Shown in pieces: positions 24,531-34,401 of a stretch of 62,732 nucleotides of DNA; the first letter of the stretch is position 1, and the number at the start of each line of letters is the position of its first letter. The notes beneath the pieces are model-generated. The model was given only the letters and a program-made list of their open reading frames with translations, was not told the DNA's origin and searched no databases. Made by a program: the position numbers and the translations under genes. Source of the stretch: Acidithiobacillus sp. (GTDB lineage Bacteria > Pseudomonadota > Gammaproteobacteria > Acidithiobacillales > Acidithiobacillaceae); assembly GCA_028697715.1 (NCBI GenBank), contig JAQVDS010000017.1, positions 1 to 62,732 of the forward strand, given 5' to 3'.

Positions 24531-25880
24531 ATGCGCATCCATATCCTCGGCATCTGTGGCACCTTCATGGCCAGTCTGGCCCTGCTCGCCCGCGCTGCCG
24601 GGCATGAGGTCTCCGGGGTCGATGCGCAGGCCTACCCACCCATGTCGGAATTGCTGGCCCGCGAGGGGATCGCGATCGAGGAGGGCTACGCACGCAGCTT
24701 GCCAGACCCTTTGCCCGATCTGGTGATTATCGGCAATGCTTTGTCGCGCGCTAATCCCTTGGTCGAAACGGTGTTGCGCCAAGGCTTGCCCTATCGCTCC
24801 GGGGCTGAGTGGCTGGCGCAGGAGATCCTGCAGGGACGCTGGGTGCTGGCGGTGGCGGGAACCCACGGCAAGAGCAGCACCAGCGCCATGCTCGCCTGGA
24901 TACTCGAATATGCCGGACTGGAACCGAGCTTTTTGGTAGGCGCGGAGCTCAACAACTTTGCCAACTCGGCGCGGCTCACGGATAGCCCCTTCTTTGTTAT
25001 CGAAGCTGATGAATACGACACCGCCTTTTTCGACAAACGCGCCAAATTCGTTCATTACCATCCGCGTACCTTGATTCTGAATAACCTGGAATATGATCAC
25101 GCGGATATCTACCCCGATCTGGCGGCGATCGAAACCCAGTTCCATCACCTGCTGCGTACCGTCCCTGACAACGGCCTGATTCTGCGACCGGCGGGGGAGG
25201 AGGCCCTGGAGCGCGTCTGGCGACGGGGTCACTGGACGCCGGATTTGCTCTTTGCCGAGGCGTCCGGCTGGCATGTTCGTAGCGAATCCGCTGATGCCAG
25301 CCATTTCAGCATCTGGGATGGGCAGCAGAAGCACGGCGAGGTCCAGTGGCAGTCGATGGGCGAGTTCAATGCACAAAATGCCCTTGCCGCCGTCCTCGCC
25401 GCTCGCCATGCGGGTGTGCCGATCGCGAGCAGTTGCGCCGCCCTGGGCGAGTTTCGTGGCTTGCGTCGCCGCCTGGAGTTGCGGGGTACCGTCCGCGGCA
25501 TTGCCGTCTTCGACGACTTTGCCCACCATCCCACCGCTATCGCCAAAACCATCGCTGCCCTGCGCAGTCGGGTGGGGCGGGAGGCACGCATCCTCGCCGT
25601 ATTGGAGCCGCGTTCCAACACCATGAAGCTGGGCGTCCACGAAAAGACTCTAGGACCGAGTCTGGTTGGAGCGGATGAGGTATTTCTCTATGCGCCTGCA
25701 GACCTGGAATGGAGACCCGAGCAAGCCGTGCCGATGGCGCAGGTGCATCGCGAGCTGGATTCGCTGATCGCTGCCGTTGCCCGGGCCGCGCATTCCGGCG
25801 ATCAGATACTGGTGATGAGTAACGGCGGCTTCGGTGGCATTCACGGTCGGTTGCTGCAAGCCATGGAGACTGCCGCATGA
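24531..25880 (+). CDS. mpl: UDP-MurNAc:tripeptide ligase Mpl
   Basis: This 449-aa Mur ligase has Walker [23 protein letters not shown], the [11 protein letters not shown] segment, and the C-terminal domain ([22 protein letters not shown]). It recycles cell-wall peptides by joining L-Ala-D-Glu-mDap to UDP-MurNAc. The N-terminal [10 protein letters not shown] motif is typical of Mpl rather than MurC. It overlaps ubiX by 4 nt. Confidence 0.93.
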   Translation: MRIHILGICGTFMASLALLARAAGHEVSGVDAQAYPPMSELLAREGIAIEEGYARSLPDPLPDLVIIGNALSRANPLVETVLRQGLPYRSGAEWLAQEILQGRWVLAVAGTHGKSSTSAMLAWILEYAGLEPSFLVGAELNNFANSARLTDSPFFVIEADEYDTAFFDKRAKFVHYHPRTLILNNLEYDHADIYPDLAAIETQFHHLLRTVPDNGLILRPAGEEALERVWRRGHWTPDLLFAEASGWHVRSESADASHFSIWDGQQKHGEVQWQSMGEFNAQNALAAVLAARHAGVPIASSCAALGEFRGLRRRLELRGTVRGIAVFDDFAHHPTAIAKTIAALRSRVGREARILAVLEPRSNTMKLGVHEKTLGPSLVGADEVFLYAPADLEWRPEQAVPMAQVHRELDSLIAAVARAAHSGDQILVMSNGGFGGIHGRLLQAMETAA

Positions 25881-26500
25881 GTGTACCTGTACGGCGGCGT
25901 CTGGGTCTGGCCATGACTGGTGCTTCGGGGGCGATCTACGGATTGCGCCTGTTACGCTATCTACTGGCCAGTGATGCAGAAATTCATCTAGTGTTGTCGG
26001 CGGCGGCACGGGTGGTATTCCGCGAGGAGCTCGGCCTGCAGCTTTCCGCCCGTCCGGAGGATCTGGCCGCCAGCCTACGCGCCGAAACTGGCATCGATGA
26101 CGGTGTGCTGCGTACCTATGCGCAGGAGGACTGGTTTTCGCCCCTCGCTTCTGGTTCCTATGCCCCTGAGGCCCTGGTTATCTGTCCTTGCTCCGGTGGG
26201 AGCCTCGCGGCAATCGCGCAGGGGATTTCCAACAATCTCATCGAACGCGCTGCTGATGTAATGCTCAAGGAAGGCAAAAAGCTCATTCTGGTGCCGCGGG
26301 AAAGTCCGGTTTCGGCGATTCATCTGGAGAACATGCTCAAGCTGGCGCGCTTGGGCGTTTGCATCTTACCTGCCAGCCCTGGCTTTTATCAGCGCCCGCA
26401 GAGTGTCGATGATCTGGTCGATTTTGTCGTGGCCCGTATCCTCGATCAGCTTGGGATTGCCCGGCAGATCGGGCCCCGCTGGGGAGCCGCCGCAGACTAG
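25877..26500 (+). CDS. ubiX: flavin prenyltransferase UbiX
   Basis: This 207-aa flavoprotein has [28 protein letters not shown], and [17 protein letters not shown] with the [12 protein letters not shown] tail. It attaches a prenyl group to FMN to make the cofactor of UbiD decarboxylases in ubiquinone synthesis. The stop codon TAG shares CTAG with the opposing mlaF stop. Confidence 0.92.
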   Translation: MSVPVRRRLGLAMTGASGAIYGLRLLRYLLASDAEIHLVLSAAARVVFREELGLQLSARPEDLAASLRAETGIDDGVLRTYAQEDWFSPLASGSYAPEALVICPCSGGSLAAIAQGISNNLIERAADVMLKEGKKLILVPRESPVSAIHLENMLKLARLGVCILPASPGFYQRPQSVDDLVDFVVARILDQLGIARQIGPRWGAAAD

Positions 26501-27279
26501 GGCGTTGCGGTGCGATTCCGCAGACTCCGTAGGACCAGTTCGCCACGGCTACCATGGAAAAAGTTGCGCACATAGGAATCGTCCACCTGCGCGACTTCCT
26601 GTAGGGGCCCGATGCTGAGCACCTTGCCACCAGACAGCACTGCTACCCGGTCGGCGGTCGCGGCGATGCTCTCCAGGTCGTGGCTGATCATCACCACGGT
26701 CAGACCGATGTCCGTCTGAATCTGTCGCAGCAATTGATCAAAATCGGCGGCAGCAATGGGGTCGAGGCCAGAGGTAGGCTCGTCCAGAAACAGAATCTCG
26801 GCATCCAGGGCCAGGGCGCGGGCCAGCGCCACCCGCTTCACCATGCCGCCGGAGAGTTCGGCCGGCAATTTGTCTGCATCCTCTGGTCGCAAGCCGACCA
26901 TTTGCAGCTTGAGCGCCACCAGGGCACAGATGTCCTCTTTGCGAAAGCCGCCCCATTCGCGTAAAGGGAAAGCGATGTTCTCAAAAACCGTCAGCGCGCT
27001 GAACAGGGCGCCCAACTGAAACAATACCCCCCAGCGCTGGCGCAAGGCACGACCGGCTTTGCCATCGAGACGATCGAGGGACTGTCCAAAGATCTCAATC
27101 CTTCCCTCGGCGATGGGGTTGAGACCGATAATGCTGCGCAACAGTGTGGTCTTGCCGCTGCCGCTACCGCCAACGATGGCGAGGATCTCGCCGGCCTGCA
27201 CTTCCAGGTCCAGGTGGCGATGAATCCAGCGGCTGCCAAAACGGGTGCCCAGATCCATACAGCGAATGACGGCGCTCAT
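26497..27279 (-). CDS. mlaF: MlaF, ABC ATPase of phospholipid transport
   Basis: This ATPase has 260 aa with Walker [12 protein letters not shown], the signature [15 protein letters not shown] and Walker [13 protein letters not shown], matching Mla-type ATPases. It energises lipid transport between the membranes with MlaE and its partners. The start overlaps the mlaE stop by 4 nt. MlaD and MlaC are not visible here. Confidence 0.9.
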   Translation of the reverse strand: MSAVIRCMDLGTRFGSRWIHRHLDLEVQAGEILAIVGGSGSGKTTLLRSIIGLNPIAEGRIEIFGQSLDRLDGKAGRALRQRWGVLFQLGALFSALTVFENIAFPLREWGGFRKEDICALVALKLQMVGLRPEDADKLPAELSGGMVKRVALARALALDAEILFLDEPTSGLDPIAAADFDQLLRQIQTDIGLTVVMISHDLESIAATADRVAVLSGGKVLSIGPLQEVAQVDDSYVRNFFHGSRGELVLRSLRNRTATP

Positions 27280-28415
27280 GATGGCGACAGTCCCACATCG
27301 GCGAAGAGGATGGCGAGGATGGCGTCAATGACGATGACCAGGGTGATGGAGAGTACTACGGAGTTGGTGGTTTCCCGGCTCAAACTGTTGGTATTGGCCT
27401 TGACTCGCAGGCCATGAAAGCCGCTCACCCACGCAATCAGGATGCCATAGAGCACGCCCTTGATGACCCCCAACCAGAAATTGAAGGAGGGCACCATCAC
27501 CGGCAATTCGCGGAGGAAAAAACTCGGACTGATGCTCAGGCTGAAGTCGGAGACCAACAAGGCGCCGAAGATTCCCACCAGATCGGTCCAGATCACCAAT
27601 AAGGGCATGGTAATGGCCAGCGCGATGACCTTGGGCAGGACCAGACGTTGCGCCGGCGACACGCCAAAGGTCTGCAGGGCGTCGAGTTCCTGTGTCACGC
27701 GCATGGCGCCAATCTGCGCGGTAAAAGCTGAGCCGGAGCGCCCGGCAATGATGATGGCCGCGATCATGGGCCCAAATTCGCGCAGGATGCTAATGCCGGC
27801 AATGCTGATGACGTAGATGTTGGCGCCATAGCTGGCCAGGGTAGGGGCCGACTGATAGGTGATGACGATACCGATCAAGAAACCGATGAGGGTGAGGATT
27901 GGTAACGAATCCGGGCCGGTCTTGACGACGGTGGCGGAGATCTCCTTCCAGGGGAAATGCGCTGGTCGGCGCAGGGCAAAGAAGAACTCCTGCAGCAGAT
28001 TGCCCCAAAGCAGAAAGAGTCCCCACAGGTCGGCCAGCACAGAAAGGATGTGGGCACCCAGGCGGTCAAGGAGGGCGAAGACGCCTGGCGCGCTGTACCG
28101 AGGTTGCAAGGGTTGGGTCTGTGCCAGGCGCTCAAACAACGGACGGTGTTGCTCCCGCACCTTGAGTCGCTCGGGAAACTGGCGTCCCATACTGCGCCAG
28201 ATCAGCAAGGCACCGAGGTTGTCGAGCTTTTCGATCGCTTCCAGATCCCAGGACTTTCCCTCTCCCAGGCGGCGCAGTTCCCGCTCAATCCGGGCCAAGC
28301 GCCGCGACACCTGCGCGAGCGTCCAGTAACCCTCCAGGCGCAGAGTGTCGCTATCAAGATGCCAGCTTGCAGAGCTAAAGGTATCGGGATTGGCGCGCAT
28401 GGGCTCACTACTCAT
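27276..28415 (-). CDS. mlaE: MlaE-type permease with N-terminal STAS-like domain
   Basis: This protein of about 379 aa has an N-terminal domain of about 100 aa (SASWHLDSDTLRLEGYWTL, AIEKLDNLGALLIW) that looks STAS-like, then an MlaE permease (EFGPMIAAIIIAGRSGSAFTAQ, MRVTQELDALQTFGVSP). E. coli MlaE lacks this domain; in some other proteobacteria the STAS domain is fused as here, which replaces a separate MlaB. The ATG at 28415 overlaps the stop of the preceding gene (ATGA), so the longer frame is not used. Confidence 0.88.
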   Translation of the reverse strand: MSSEPMRANPDTFSSASWHLDSDTLRLEGYWTLAQVSRRLARIERELRRLGEGKSWDLEAIEKLDNLGALLIWRSMGRQFPERLKVREQHRPLFERLAQTQPLQPRYSAPGVFALLDRLGAHILSVLADLWGLFLLWGNLLQEFFFALRRPAHFPWKEISATVVKTGPDSLPILTLIGFLIGIVITYQSAPTLASYGANIYVISIAGISILREFGPMIAAIIIAGRSGSAFTAQIGAMRVTQELDALQTFGVSPAQRLVLPKVIALAITMPLLVIWTDLVGIFGALLVSDFSLSISPSFFLRELPVMVPSFNFWLGVIKGVLYGILIAWVSGFHGLRVKANTNSLSRETTNSVVLSITLVIVIDAILAILFADVGLSPS

Positions 28416-29218
28416 TGGGCTTGCGACAGTATGCCTGTCGTGCTCGCTTTGCCCAAGTTTTTGCCGGCATCCTTCCACTGCAGTCGCGCCATCAACGGGA
28501 GATGATCAGAGCGCTGTCCGGCACAGGTCCAGACCTCCGCAAACTGTAATTCTTCGCTGATCAGAATGTGATCGAATTGCCACTGCGGCGACCAACTGGG
28601 AAAGGTAGCCGGTTGATGCGTAGGCGATTGCAGGCCACCTTCCTCGCGCAACAGCCGAAGCTCGCTGGCTCCCTGTCCGCAATTGAGGTCGCCCAGCAAT
28701 ATGGTCGGTAGGGAAGTCTGCAGAAAAGGCAGAAGTTGGCGCACTTGCCGCATGCGGCCGTGTTTTGCCAAAGCGAGGTGGGTAATCAGGACCTGCACCG
28801 GACGCCCTTCCACTTCGATGATTGCGCGGAGTAGTCCACGGCCCTTGAGGGTGCCTTGAAAGGCGTGACGTTCGACTTCTTGCAACGGCCAACGCGACAG
28901 CAGGCTGTTGCTGTGCTGCGCTATGTCGCCCCAGTCGCGCGTACGTTGTTGAACCCAGTAGGGGATCCCGATCTGTTCCGCCAGGAATACCGCCTGATTG
29001 AGATACTGGCTGCGGAAAGAGCCGGCATCCACTTCATTGAGACCGACGATGTCCATACCCTGCAGGTTGGCGGCGATCTCCCGTAGATTGTGCAGGCTTT
29101 GTGGGTGGGGTAGCAGATACCGCCAACTGTGGGAGACGACATGGTGTTGGCGCTGCGAGCCGATACCTACCTGGACGTTTTGGGTGGCTACGAGAAAGCT
29201 CGATGTATCAGTCGCCAT
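28412..29218 (-). CDS. endonuclease/exonuclease/phosphatase (EEP) family protein
   Basis: This protein of about 268 aa has the EEP fold: ATQNVQVGI, IVGLNEVD, THLALAKHG, LLGDLNC, and QRSDHLPL near the end, so both catalytic regions seem intact. The substrate (nucleic acid, phospholipid or phosphoinositide-like) cannot be told. It has no signal peptide. The start ATG at 29218 overlaps the upstream stop, and the gene overlaps mlaE, so it is translationally coupled to lipid transport genes. Confidence 0.8.
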   Translation of the reverse strand: MATDTSSFLVATQNVQVGIGSQRQHHVVSHSWRYLLPHPQSLHNLREIAANLQGMDIVGLNEVDAGSFRSQYLNQAVFLAEQIGIPYWVQQRTRDWGDIAQHSNSLLSRWPLQEVERHAFQGTLKGRGLLRAIIEVEGRPVQVLITHLALAKHGRMRQVRQLLPFLQTSLPTILLGDLNCGQGASELRLLREEGGLQSPTHQPATFPSWSPQWQFDHILISEELQFAEVWTCAGQRSDHLPLMARLQWKDAGKNLGKASTTGILSQAQ

Positions 29219-29537
29219 AAATAGCCAACTCACACGGGGTAGCGTCTGGACCCTCTGCCGCGAGAGTCAGTACCCCTTTTTCCACCTCGGCCATGCAAAA
29301 ATGCCACAAGGCCAGGCCTTCTGGTTTCCGTACTTTGCCAAAGCGTGCAAAAAGCGTCTCACCGCGTTCTTGCAGGGCCGCTGCCAGCGTCGGCCAGTCC
29401 TGATCTGCGCCTTGATAGAGAAAATATTCCTCGCCGCGGCGGCTCACCCAGCCATCCCCTCCTCCGAGCTGCAGTGCCGAGAGCAGGTCCTGGGCGAGGG
29501 TGCGGGGTATGCTCAGGCGCCCGCACAGACCGGACAT
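29208..29537 (-). CDS. hypothetical protein, 109 aa
   Basis: This 109-aa soluble protein has no domain I recognise (GWVSRRGEEYFLYQGADQDW, GKVRKPEGLALWHFCMAE). It overlaps the MoeB/ThiF gene upstream by 25 nt and the EEP gene downstream by 11 nt. It may work with the E1-like protein, but this is only suggested by position. Confidence 0.55.
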   Translation of the reverse strand: MSGLCGRLSIPRTLAQDLLSALQLGGGDGWVSRRGEEYFLYQGADQDWPTLAAALQERGETLFARFGKVRKPEGLALWHFCMAEVEKGVLTLAAEGPDATPCELAIYGD

Positions 29538-30274
29538 TGTGGATCCTTTTGCAGGGAAATCGTGCGGAAAGCCAGATCAATGGCATCCACCAGCAGCAGC
29601 TTACCAGCAACGGGAGAGGCGAGGCCCAGCAACAGACGCGTGGCCTCCAGCGCCTGCAGGGTACCGAGAATACCGGTCAGTGCACCCATCACTCCCATTG
29701 TCGCACAGCGATCCTCCTCGTCGGCACCCCCCTGGGGATAGAGGCAGGCATAGCAGGGGGCATCTGGTAGGCGGTAGTCGAAGACCGCCAACTGGCCGCT
29801 CCAGCGGATGGCGGCAGCGCTGACCAGGGGCTTGTGCGCTGCCAGACAGGCGCGGTTTACCGCGTGCCGTGTGGCAAAATTGTCGCTGCAGTCCAGTACC
29901 AGATCGTAGTCAGCCAGCACACTGTCGAGAAATTCTGCTGTGGCGGCCTGCTGGTAGACGATGCACTCGACAGTCGCGTTGTGGGTGCGAAGACGCTCTG
30001 CTGCGGCGCGCACCTTGGGACGATCGATGTCGGCCTCGGTGTAGAGAATCTGCCGCGCCAGGTTACTCAACGAGACCATATCCGGATCGCAGAGGCCGAG
30101 AATGCCAACGCCGGCGCCGGCCAGATAGAGTGCCGCCGGGCAGCCCAGTCCGCCCATGCCGATGATCACTACGCGTGCCCGCGTCAGGCGCTGCTGGCCC
30201 GCCACATCGATCTCCGGCAGCAGGATTTGCCGCGCATAGCGCAGTAGCCCGGCATCATCGAGCTCAGGATTCAT
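29513..30274 (-). CDS. MoeB/ThiF-type E1-like adenylyltransferase
   Basis: This protein of about 253 aa has the E1 fold: VVIIGMGGLGCPAALYLAGAG, SNLARQILY, DCSDNFATRHAVN, and CVYACLYPQ-like Cys (CYACLYP), plus terminal CPVCAGA for zinc. No rhodanese domain follows. It activates the C-terminal glycine of a sulfur carrier such as MoaD or ThiS. No MoaD is in the window but ThiS is encoded 7 kb away. The start ATG at 30274 overlaps the upstream stop by 11 nt. Confidence 0.82.
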   Translation of the reverse strand: MNPELDDAGLLRYARQILLPEIDVAGQQRLTRARVVIIGMGGLGCPAALYLAGAGVGILGLCDPDMVSLSNLARQILYTEADIDRPKVRAAAERLRTHNATVECIVYQQAATAEFLDSVLADYDLVLDCSDNFATRHAVNRACLAAHKPLVSAAAIRWSGQLAVFDYRLPDAPCYACLYPQGGADEEDRCATMGVMGALTGILGTLQALEATRLLLGLASPVAGKLLLVDAIDLAFRTISLQKDPQCPVCAGA

Positions 30275-30704
30275 TGTAAAAATCGTAGTCGATGCGGTTG
30301 TCACTCACGTCCATGCCTGTCTCTGCCAGCAGACTGCCCGCCGAGCGACGCAGACGCGCGTGGTAACGTTCGCCAATACAATCCATCATCCACAAAATCT
30401 CGCTGGGATGCCCGGCCGTTTTCCCCTGCACCAGATGGCGAATATAGAGTTCTTTTTCCCCCACCTTGATGAGTAAGGGGAGGGGTAAATCCAGTGTCAG
30501 CACCTGCTTGTGGATTACCCAATCCATGGGGGAAGGAGGACTGCTGGGAGCGATACGGATATCGACGCGGAAGTGGCCGCCGCCACCGGGTTGCTTCAGC
30601 AGTTCAGCGAAGTAGCCCTCCGGAAAACCCGCATGGACGATGATGCTGCGCCGGGCAAAGCGCGTAAAAAAACGATCGAGCAAAGAATCAGAATTTGCTG
30701 GCAT
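30264..30704 (-). CDS. hypothetical protein, unknown family
   Basis: This protein of about 146 aa is soluble with a Gly-rich loop (KQPGGGGHFRVDIRI) and a C-terminal Asp/Asn-rich end. I do not recognise it. The ATG at 30704 is chosen over a TTG at 30722. It is the first of a run of six overlapping genes ending in mlaF. Confidence 0.5.
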   Translation of the reverse strand: MPANSDSLLDRFFTRFARRSIIVHAGFPEGYFAELLKQPGGGGHFRVDIRIAPSSPPSPMDWVIHKQVLTLDLPLPLLIKVGEKELYIRHLVQGKTAGHPSEILWMMDCIGERYHARLRRSAGSLLAETGMDVSDNRIDYDFYNES

Positions 30705-30746
30705 GTCAGAATAGTAGTCCAAGACCGGAAAAAGTGCATCCGTGGA

Positions 30747-31916
30747 TTATTTTCGGATATCCATAGTCCGGCCTGCTGTGTGGTGTTTTGCAGAGGCACT
30801 TTGCCCCAGCCCCATCTGCAGGCGTCCGCCATAGCCGGTCAACTCCAGATAGCCGCTGCCCAGCGGTCTTGCGTCTTCGCCGATCGCACGTACGGCGCCC
30901 TCCCAGTACACGCTGCCGGTGCTGCGCGTGGCCTCGAATTCCTGATCGTTCATCAGCGGTTGCAGGGTAAACTGCAGGCCGGGAATCTGCACCCGCCAGG
31001 CGACAGGATAGCGGTTGCCGGTTTTGGGCGATTGCCAGAAACGCAGCGGCTGCAGCGAAATCTGTGTGCCATGGAGATACTGTACCCGGCCATTGGCATG
31101 GCGCCAGGTACCCTCCAGCCATAGTGCACGTCCGTCCGCCTTGCGCATCTGAAAGAGCATCAGCGCCCCGCCATTGGCCAGATTGATGCCCATCCAGTCC
31201 CAGCCTACGGCTTGCTTGGGCAGGTACGCGGTGGACCATTCATGATCGAGCCAGGCCTTGCCCTGCACGCGTTGCACTTTGCCGTCGATTTGTACTGAGC
31301 CGGCCACCCGTAGCTGCGGGATACTGTAATAGTAACTAGCGTTGGCCGGATCCGGCCCCTTCTGGCTGACCCCGTCCGGCCCTTCCAGCAAGGGTGGCTG
31401 GGTCGCTTGGAAGTGCAAGTCATAGGCTATCGACTGGGCATCGATGCGGGCCCGATATTTCGCTCCCTTCTGCCGCAAGGACCAATGATCGATCCAGACC
31501 TCCGTGACGTCCTTTTTTGCCCCCGCTAGCCCCATCCCAGCACGGGCGATCCGTTGCGCAGTAAGAAGATGACCGATACGAGGATCGCTGATGGCCGCCT
31601 GGGCAAAATAAATTTGCCGCGGATTGAAGGCGCTGGGGTTGTCCCAAACCTGTGCTGGCAGCAGGCGAAAAAAGGTGATCTGGAAGCCCAGCGGCTGACC
31701 AGACTGGCTTTGCAGGTGGCCGGTGATGTACCACCATTCCAGGGGATATTGGGGATGGCTGCCGAAGGCATTGGGGAACCGTAACGGGTGATTTACGCTG
31801 ACCTGTACCGGTGGCGTCGGCAGCCGTGGTAACGCTGTTGGTGGCAACGCGGCAGCGGCCAGGTGCGGCAGGCCCAAAGCGATGATTGTTGGCAGTATCA
31901 GACGCTTATTCATCAT
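30747..31916 (-). CDS. AttH/CrtC-like lipocalin-type secreted protein
   Basis: This 389-aa protein has a signal peptide (1-22, AAA) and the lipocalin-type hydratase fold with the hallmark PLEWWYITGHL and later the segment DHEWSTAYLP and WDWMGINLANGG. It resembles AttH and the carotenoid 1,2-hydratase family. It is usually found with an ABC transporter of the AttFGH type, as here: the permease gene overlaps it by 11 nt. The substrate is unknown. Confidence 0.78.
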   Translation of the reverse strand: MMNKRLILPTIIALGLPHLAAAALPPTALPRLPTPPVQVSVNHPLRFPNAFGSHPQYPLEWWYITGHLQSQSGQPLGFQITFFRLLPAQVWDNPSAFNPRQIYFAQAAISDPRIGHLLTAQRIARAGMGLAGAKKDVTEVWIDHWSLRQKGAKYRARIDAQSIAYDLHFQATQPPLLEGPDGVSQKGPDPANASYYYSIPQLRVAGSVQIDGKVQRVQGKAWLDHEWSTAYLPKQAVGWDWMGINLANGGALMLFQMRKADGRALWLEGTWRHANGRVQYLHGTQISLQPLRFWQSPKTGNRYPVAWRVQIPGLQFTLQPLMNDQEFEATRSTGSVYWEGAVRAIGEDARPLGSGYLELTGYGGRLQMGLGQSASAKHHTAGRTMDIRK

Positions 31917-34401
31917 GCAGGAGTTCCGTATGCTGGCCCATCGCCTTGCGCGCTGACCAGAGCATGGTGAGCGTGCTGGCCAGCAACAGTGCGCCGGCCA
32001 TGATGGTCAGTTGTCCCCAGGGGAGGTGAAAGCCCATCTGCCAATGAAAGGAGAGGGGATTGACGCGTTCGATCAGGATCAGGCTGATCAGGAGTCCGAG
32101 TCCCGTGCCGAGAAGTACACCAAAGAGGGAAAGCAGTAGGCCTTCGCCGAGAATCAGGCGCTGTACCTCGCGCCGACGCAGGCCGAGGACGCGCAGCAGG
32201 GCGAACTCTTGGCGCCGCAACAGGGTTTGCGCACCAAAGCCATTGCTCACCCCCAGCAGGCCAATGACAATGGCGACCGCCTCCAGCGCGTAGGTGGCGG
32301 CAAAGCTCTGGTCGAAGATCTGCAGGCTGCGCTGCAGGATCTCGCCCGGCGTGGTAATCTGCCACTGGCCGCTTTCTGGATACCGTTGGCGCAACTCGCG
32401 TAGTACCTCGTCAACTCGCGCTCCCGGCGCCAACCACAGCGCCACTCCGTTGATGCGCTGGTCACCGGTCCAGGCCCGATACTCCTCGATGGGGACGGAA
32501 ATGGCTCCCTCCTGATACGCGTAGTCGCGATAGACACCGGCAATGCGTACCCGCTCGCCATAGGCACCCAAAGGTAAACGAATGATTTGCCCCGCCTGCC
32601 AATGGCTGAGACCGGCAAGGATCTCGGAGATCCAGATGGGGGCCGGGCCGCTGGGATCGCTGGGAGCTTCTTGCAGAATCTGTAAGATCTGACCCGGATG
32701 CTGTGGTTCCATGCCGCGCGCCAGTAGCGCAACCGGCGGACGTTGTGGCAGTAACGCAAGCTCAGTATGACGCAGACGGGAACAACGCTCGACGCCCGCG
32801 AGTTGGCAGAGCCGCGAGCCAGCGCCCGCGGGTAGTAGTTCCTGATCTCCTGTCCCGGCTTGCACGTAGATATCTGCCCGAAGAATATCGCGCAGCCAGT
32901 CCGCCACCGAATCGCGAAAAGATCCCACCATCACTGCCATCGCTACCACCAGGCTGAAGGCCACCACAATGGCCGCCAGACTGCGACTGGCGCGCCCCGG
33001 GTTACCGCGCAGTTGCTCCATCACCAGGCGGGGCAGGGCTGCCCGAGGAAGGGGAAGAAGGCGGACGAGGAGGGCGAGCAGCCCCGGTAGCAGGAACAGA
33101 GTGGCAATCAAGAGGATGGCAATGGCGCCATAGGCAGCATAAGGAATGCCCCTCCAGGCGGGCAGAAGCGCGGCGATAGTGGCAAGGAGCAGCAAAAACA
33201 GGCCGATTCCGGTATGAGCGCCGGGCAGTTCCTCCTCGCTGCCATTGCCCAGAATCCGCACCACCGGCAGACGCCGGCTACTCCAGGCCGGCCAGAAGGC
33301 GCCGAACAGTGCGGCCCCCAATCCGGCCAGGGCAAAGATCGCCCAGAGGCCAGGATGCGCCTGTAGCGCCGCTCCGGTAGCAGAAAAGTAGCCGGCTCCC
33401 AGATTGCCGCCCATGCGCGCCAAGGCCAGTTGTGCCACGAAAATTCCCAAGGGCACACCCAAAAGCGCGCCCGGCAGGCCCAGCACCAACCCCTGCAGCT
33501 GGCTAGCCAACAGAATCTCGCGCTCGCGCAGCCCCAGAACCCGTAACACGGCCAGACTACGACGCTGGCGGATGGCAGTGAAGGCGAGGGTGGTATAAAC
33601 CAGAAAGGCTCCAGTAAAGAGTGCCACCAGCGACAGCACCAACAGATTGACGCGATAGGCCAGAGACGCGCGCGCCGCTACCGAGCCGGCATCCTTGGGC
33701 GTGCGTAAAACGGCTCCGGGTGGCAGCCGTTTCTGCCAGCTCGACTGGAATTGCGCCACGTTTTCCCCTGGTTGCAGGCGCAAGGCAATCTGCGAGATTT
33801 TTCCCTCCTCCCCCCAGAGCCACTGCGCACTGGCAATATCGATAATAGCGACAGCCTCTCCAGGGACTGGGTCCGCGATACTGCCAATCACCGTGAAGTG
33901 GCGCGGTACCCCCGCCACCTGCAAGAGTATCGACTGCCCCGGCTGCACCTTTAGCTCGCGTACTGCCGTTTGATCGAGTACCAGGTGTAAGGGATTGAAA
34001 AGCGTGAAGGGATCTTGCAGATGCAGGGGTACCAAGGGTTGTCCCAATGCCAGACTGCGGAAGGCGTCGATACCCCAAACGGGCAGCACCGCGCCGGAGG
34101 GGGTGCGCGCGAGAACACGCAGCTCTGGTGCTGCCACTGCCACGCCGGAGGCCAGGGCCAGGCGCGGGTACCAGTCCTCATTCAGGTGGCCGCCGGGACG
34201 GGTGAGCAGCAGATCTGCCTGACCGGCCAAACGGCGTATTCCCGAGGACACATTGTCCACGGCTTGCACATTGATCAGGGCAATGGCAAGGCCCAGGGCA
34301 ACGCCTAGCGCCACCCCCAGCACCGCCAGTAGCGAAGCCCCCGGATGAGCGCGCAGGGGTAACCAGACGGCGGCACGCCAAGGAATTCGCCAGGAGTTCA
34401 C
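31906..34401 (-). CDS. FtsX-type ABC transporter permease
   Basis: This 831-aa permease has a first membrane helix (residues about 17-40), a large periplasmic domain, and two groups of FtsX-type membrane helices (about 260-450 and 710-820). It would move a lipid or peptide substrate out of or through the periplasm with the ATPase whose gene overlaps it by 4 nt. The pairing with AttH-like protein suggests a lipid-associated export function. Confidence 0.8.
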   Translation of the reverse strand: MNSWRIPWRAAVWLPLRAHPGASLLAVLGVALGVALGLAIALINVQAVDNVSSGIRRLAGQADLLLTRPGGHLNEDWYPRLALASGVAVAAPELRVLARTPSGAVLPVWGIDAFRSLALGQPLVPLHLQDPFTLFNPLHLVLDQTAVRELKVQPGQSILLQVAGVPRHFTVIGSIADPVPGEAVAIIDIASAQWLWGEEGKISQIALRLQPGENVAQFQSSWQKRLPPGAVLRTPKDAGSVAARASLAYRVNLLVLSLVALFTGAFLVYTTLAFTAIRQRRSLAVLRVLGLREREILLASQLQGLVLGLPGALLGVPLGIFVAQLALARMGGNLGAGYFSATGAALQAHPGLWAIFALAGLGAALFGAFWPAWSSRRLPVVRILGNGSEEELPGAHTGIGLFLLLLATIAALLPAWRGIPYAAYGAIAILLIATLFLLPGLLALLVRLLPLPRAALPRLVMEQLRGNPGRASRSLAAIVVAFSLVVAMAVMVGSFRDSVADWLRDILRADIYVQAGTGDQELLPAGAGSRLCQLAGVERCSRLRHTELALLPQRPPVALLARGMEPQHPGQILQILQEAPSDPSGPAPIWISEILAGLSHWQAGQIIRLPLGAYGERVRIAGVYRDYAYQEGAISVPIEEYRAWTGDQRINGVALWLAPGARVDEVLRELRQRYPESGQWQITTPGEILQRSLQIFDQSFAATYALEAVAIVIGLLGVSNGFGAQTLLRRQEFALLRVLGLRRREVQRLILGEGLLLSLFGVLLGTGLGLLISLILIERVNPLSFHWQMGFHLPWGQLTIMAGALLLASTLTMLWSARKAMGQHTELLHDE

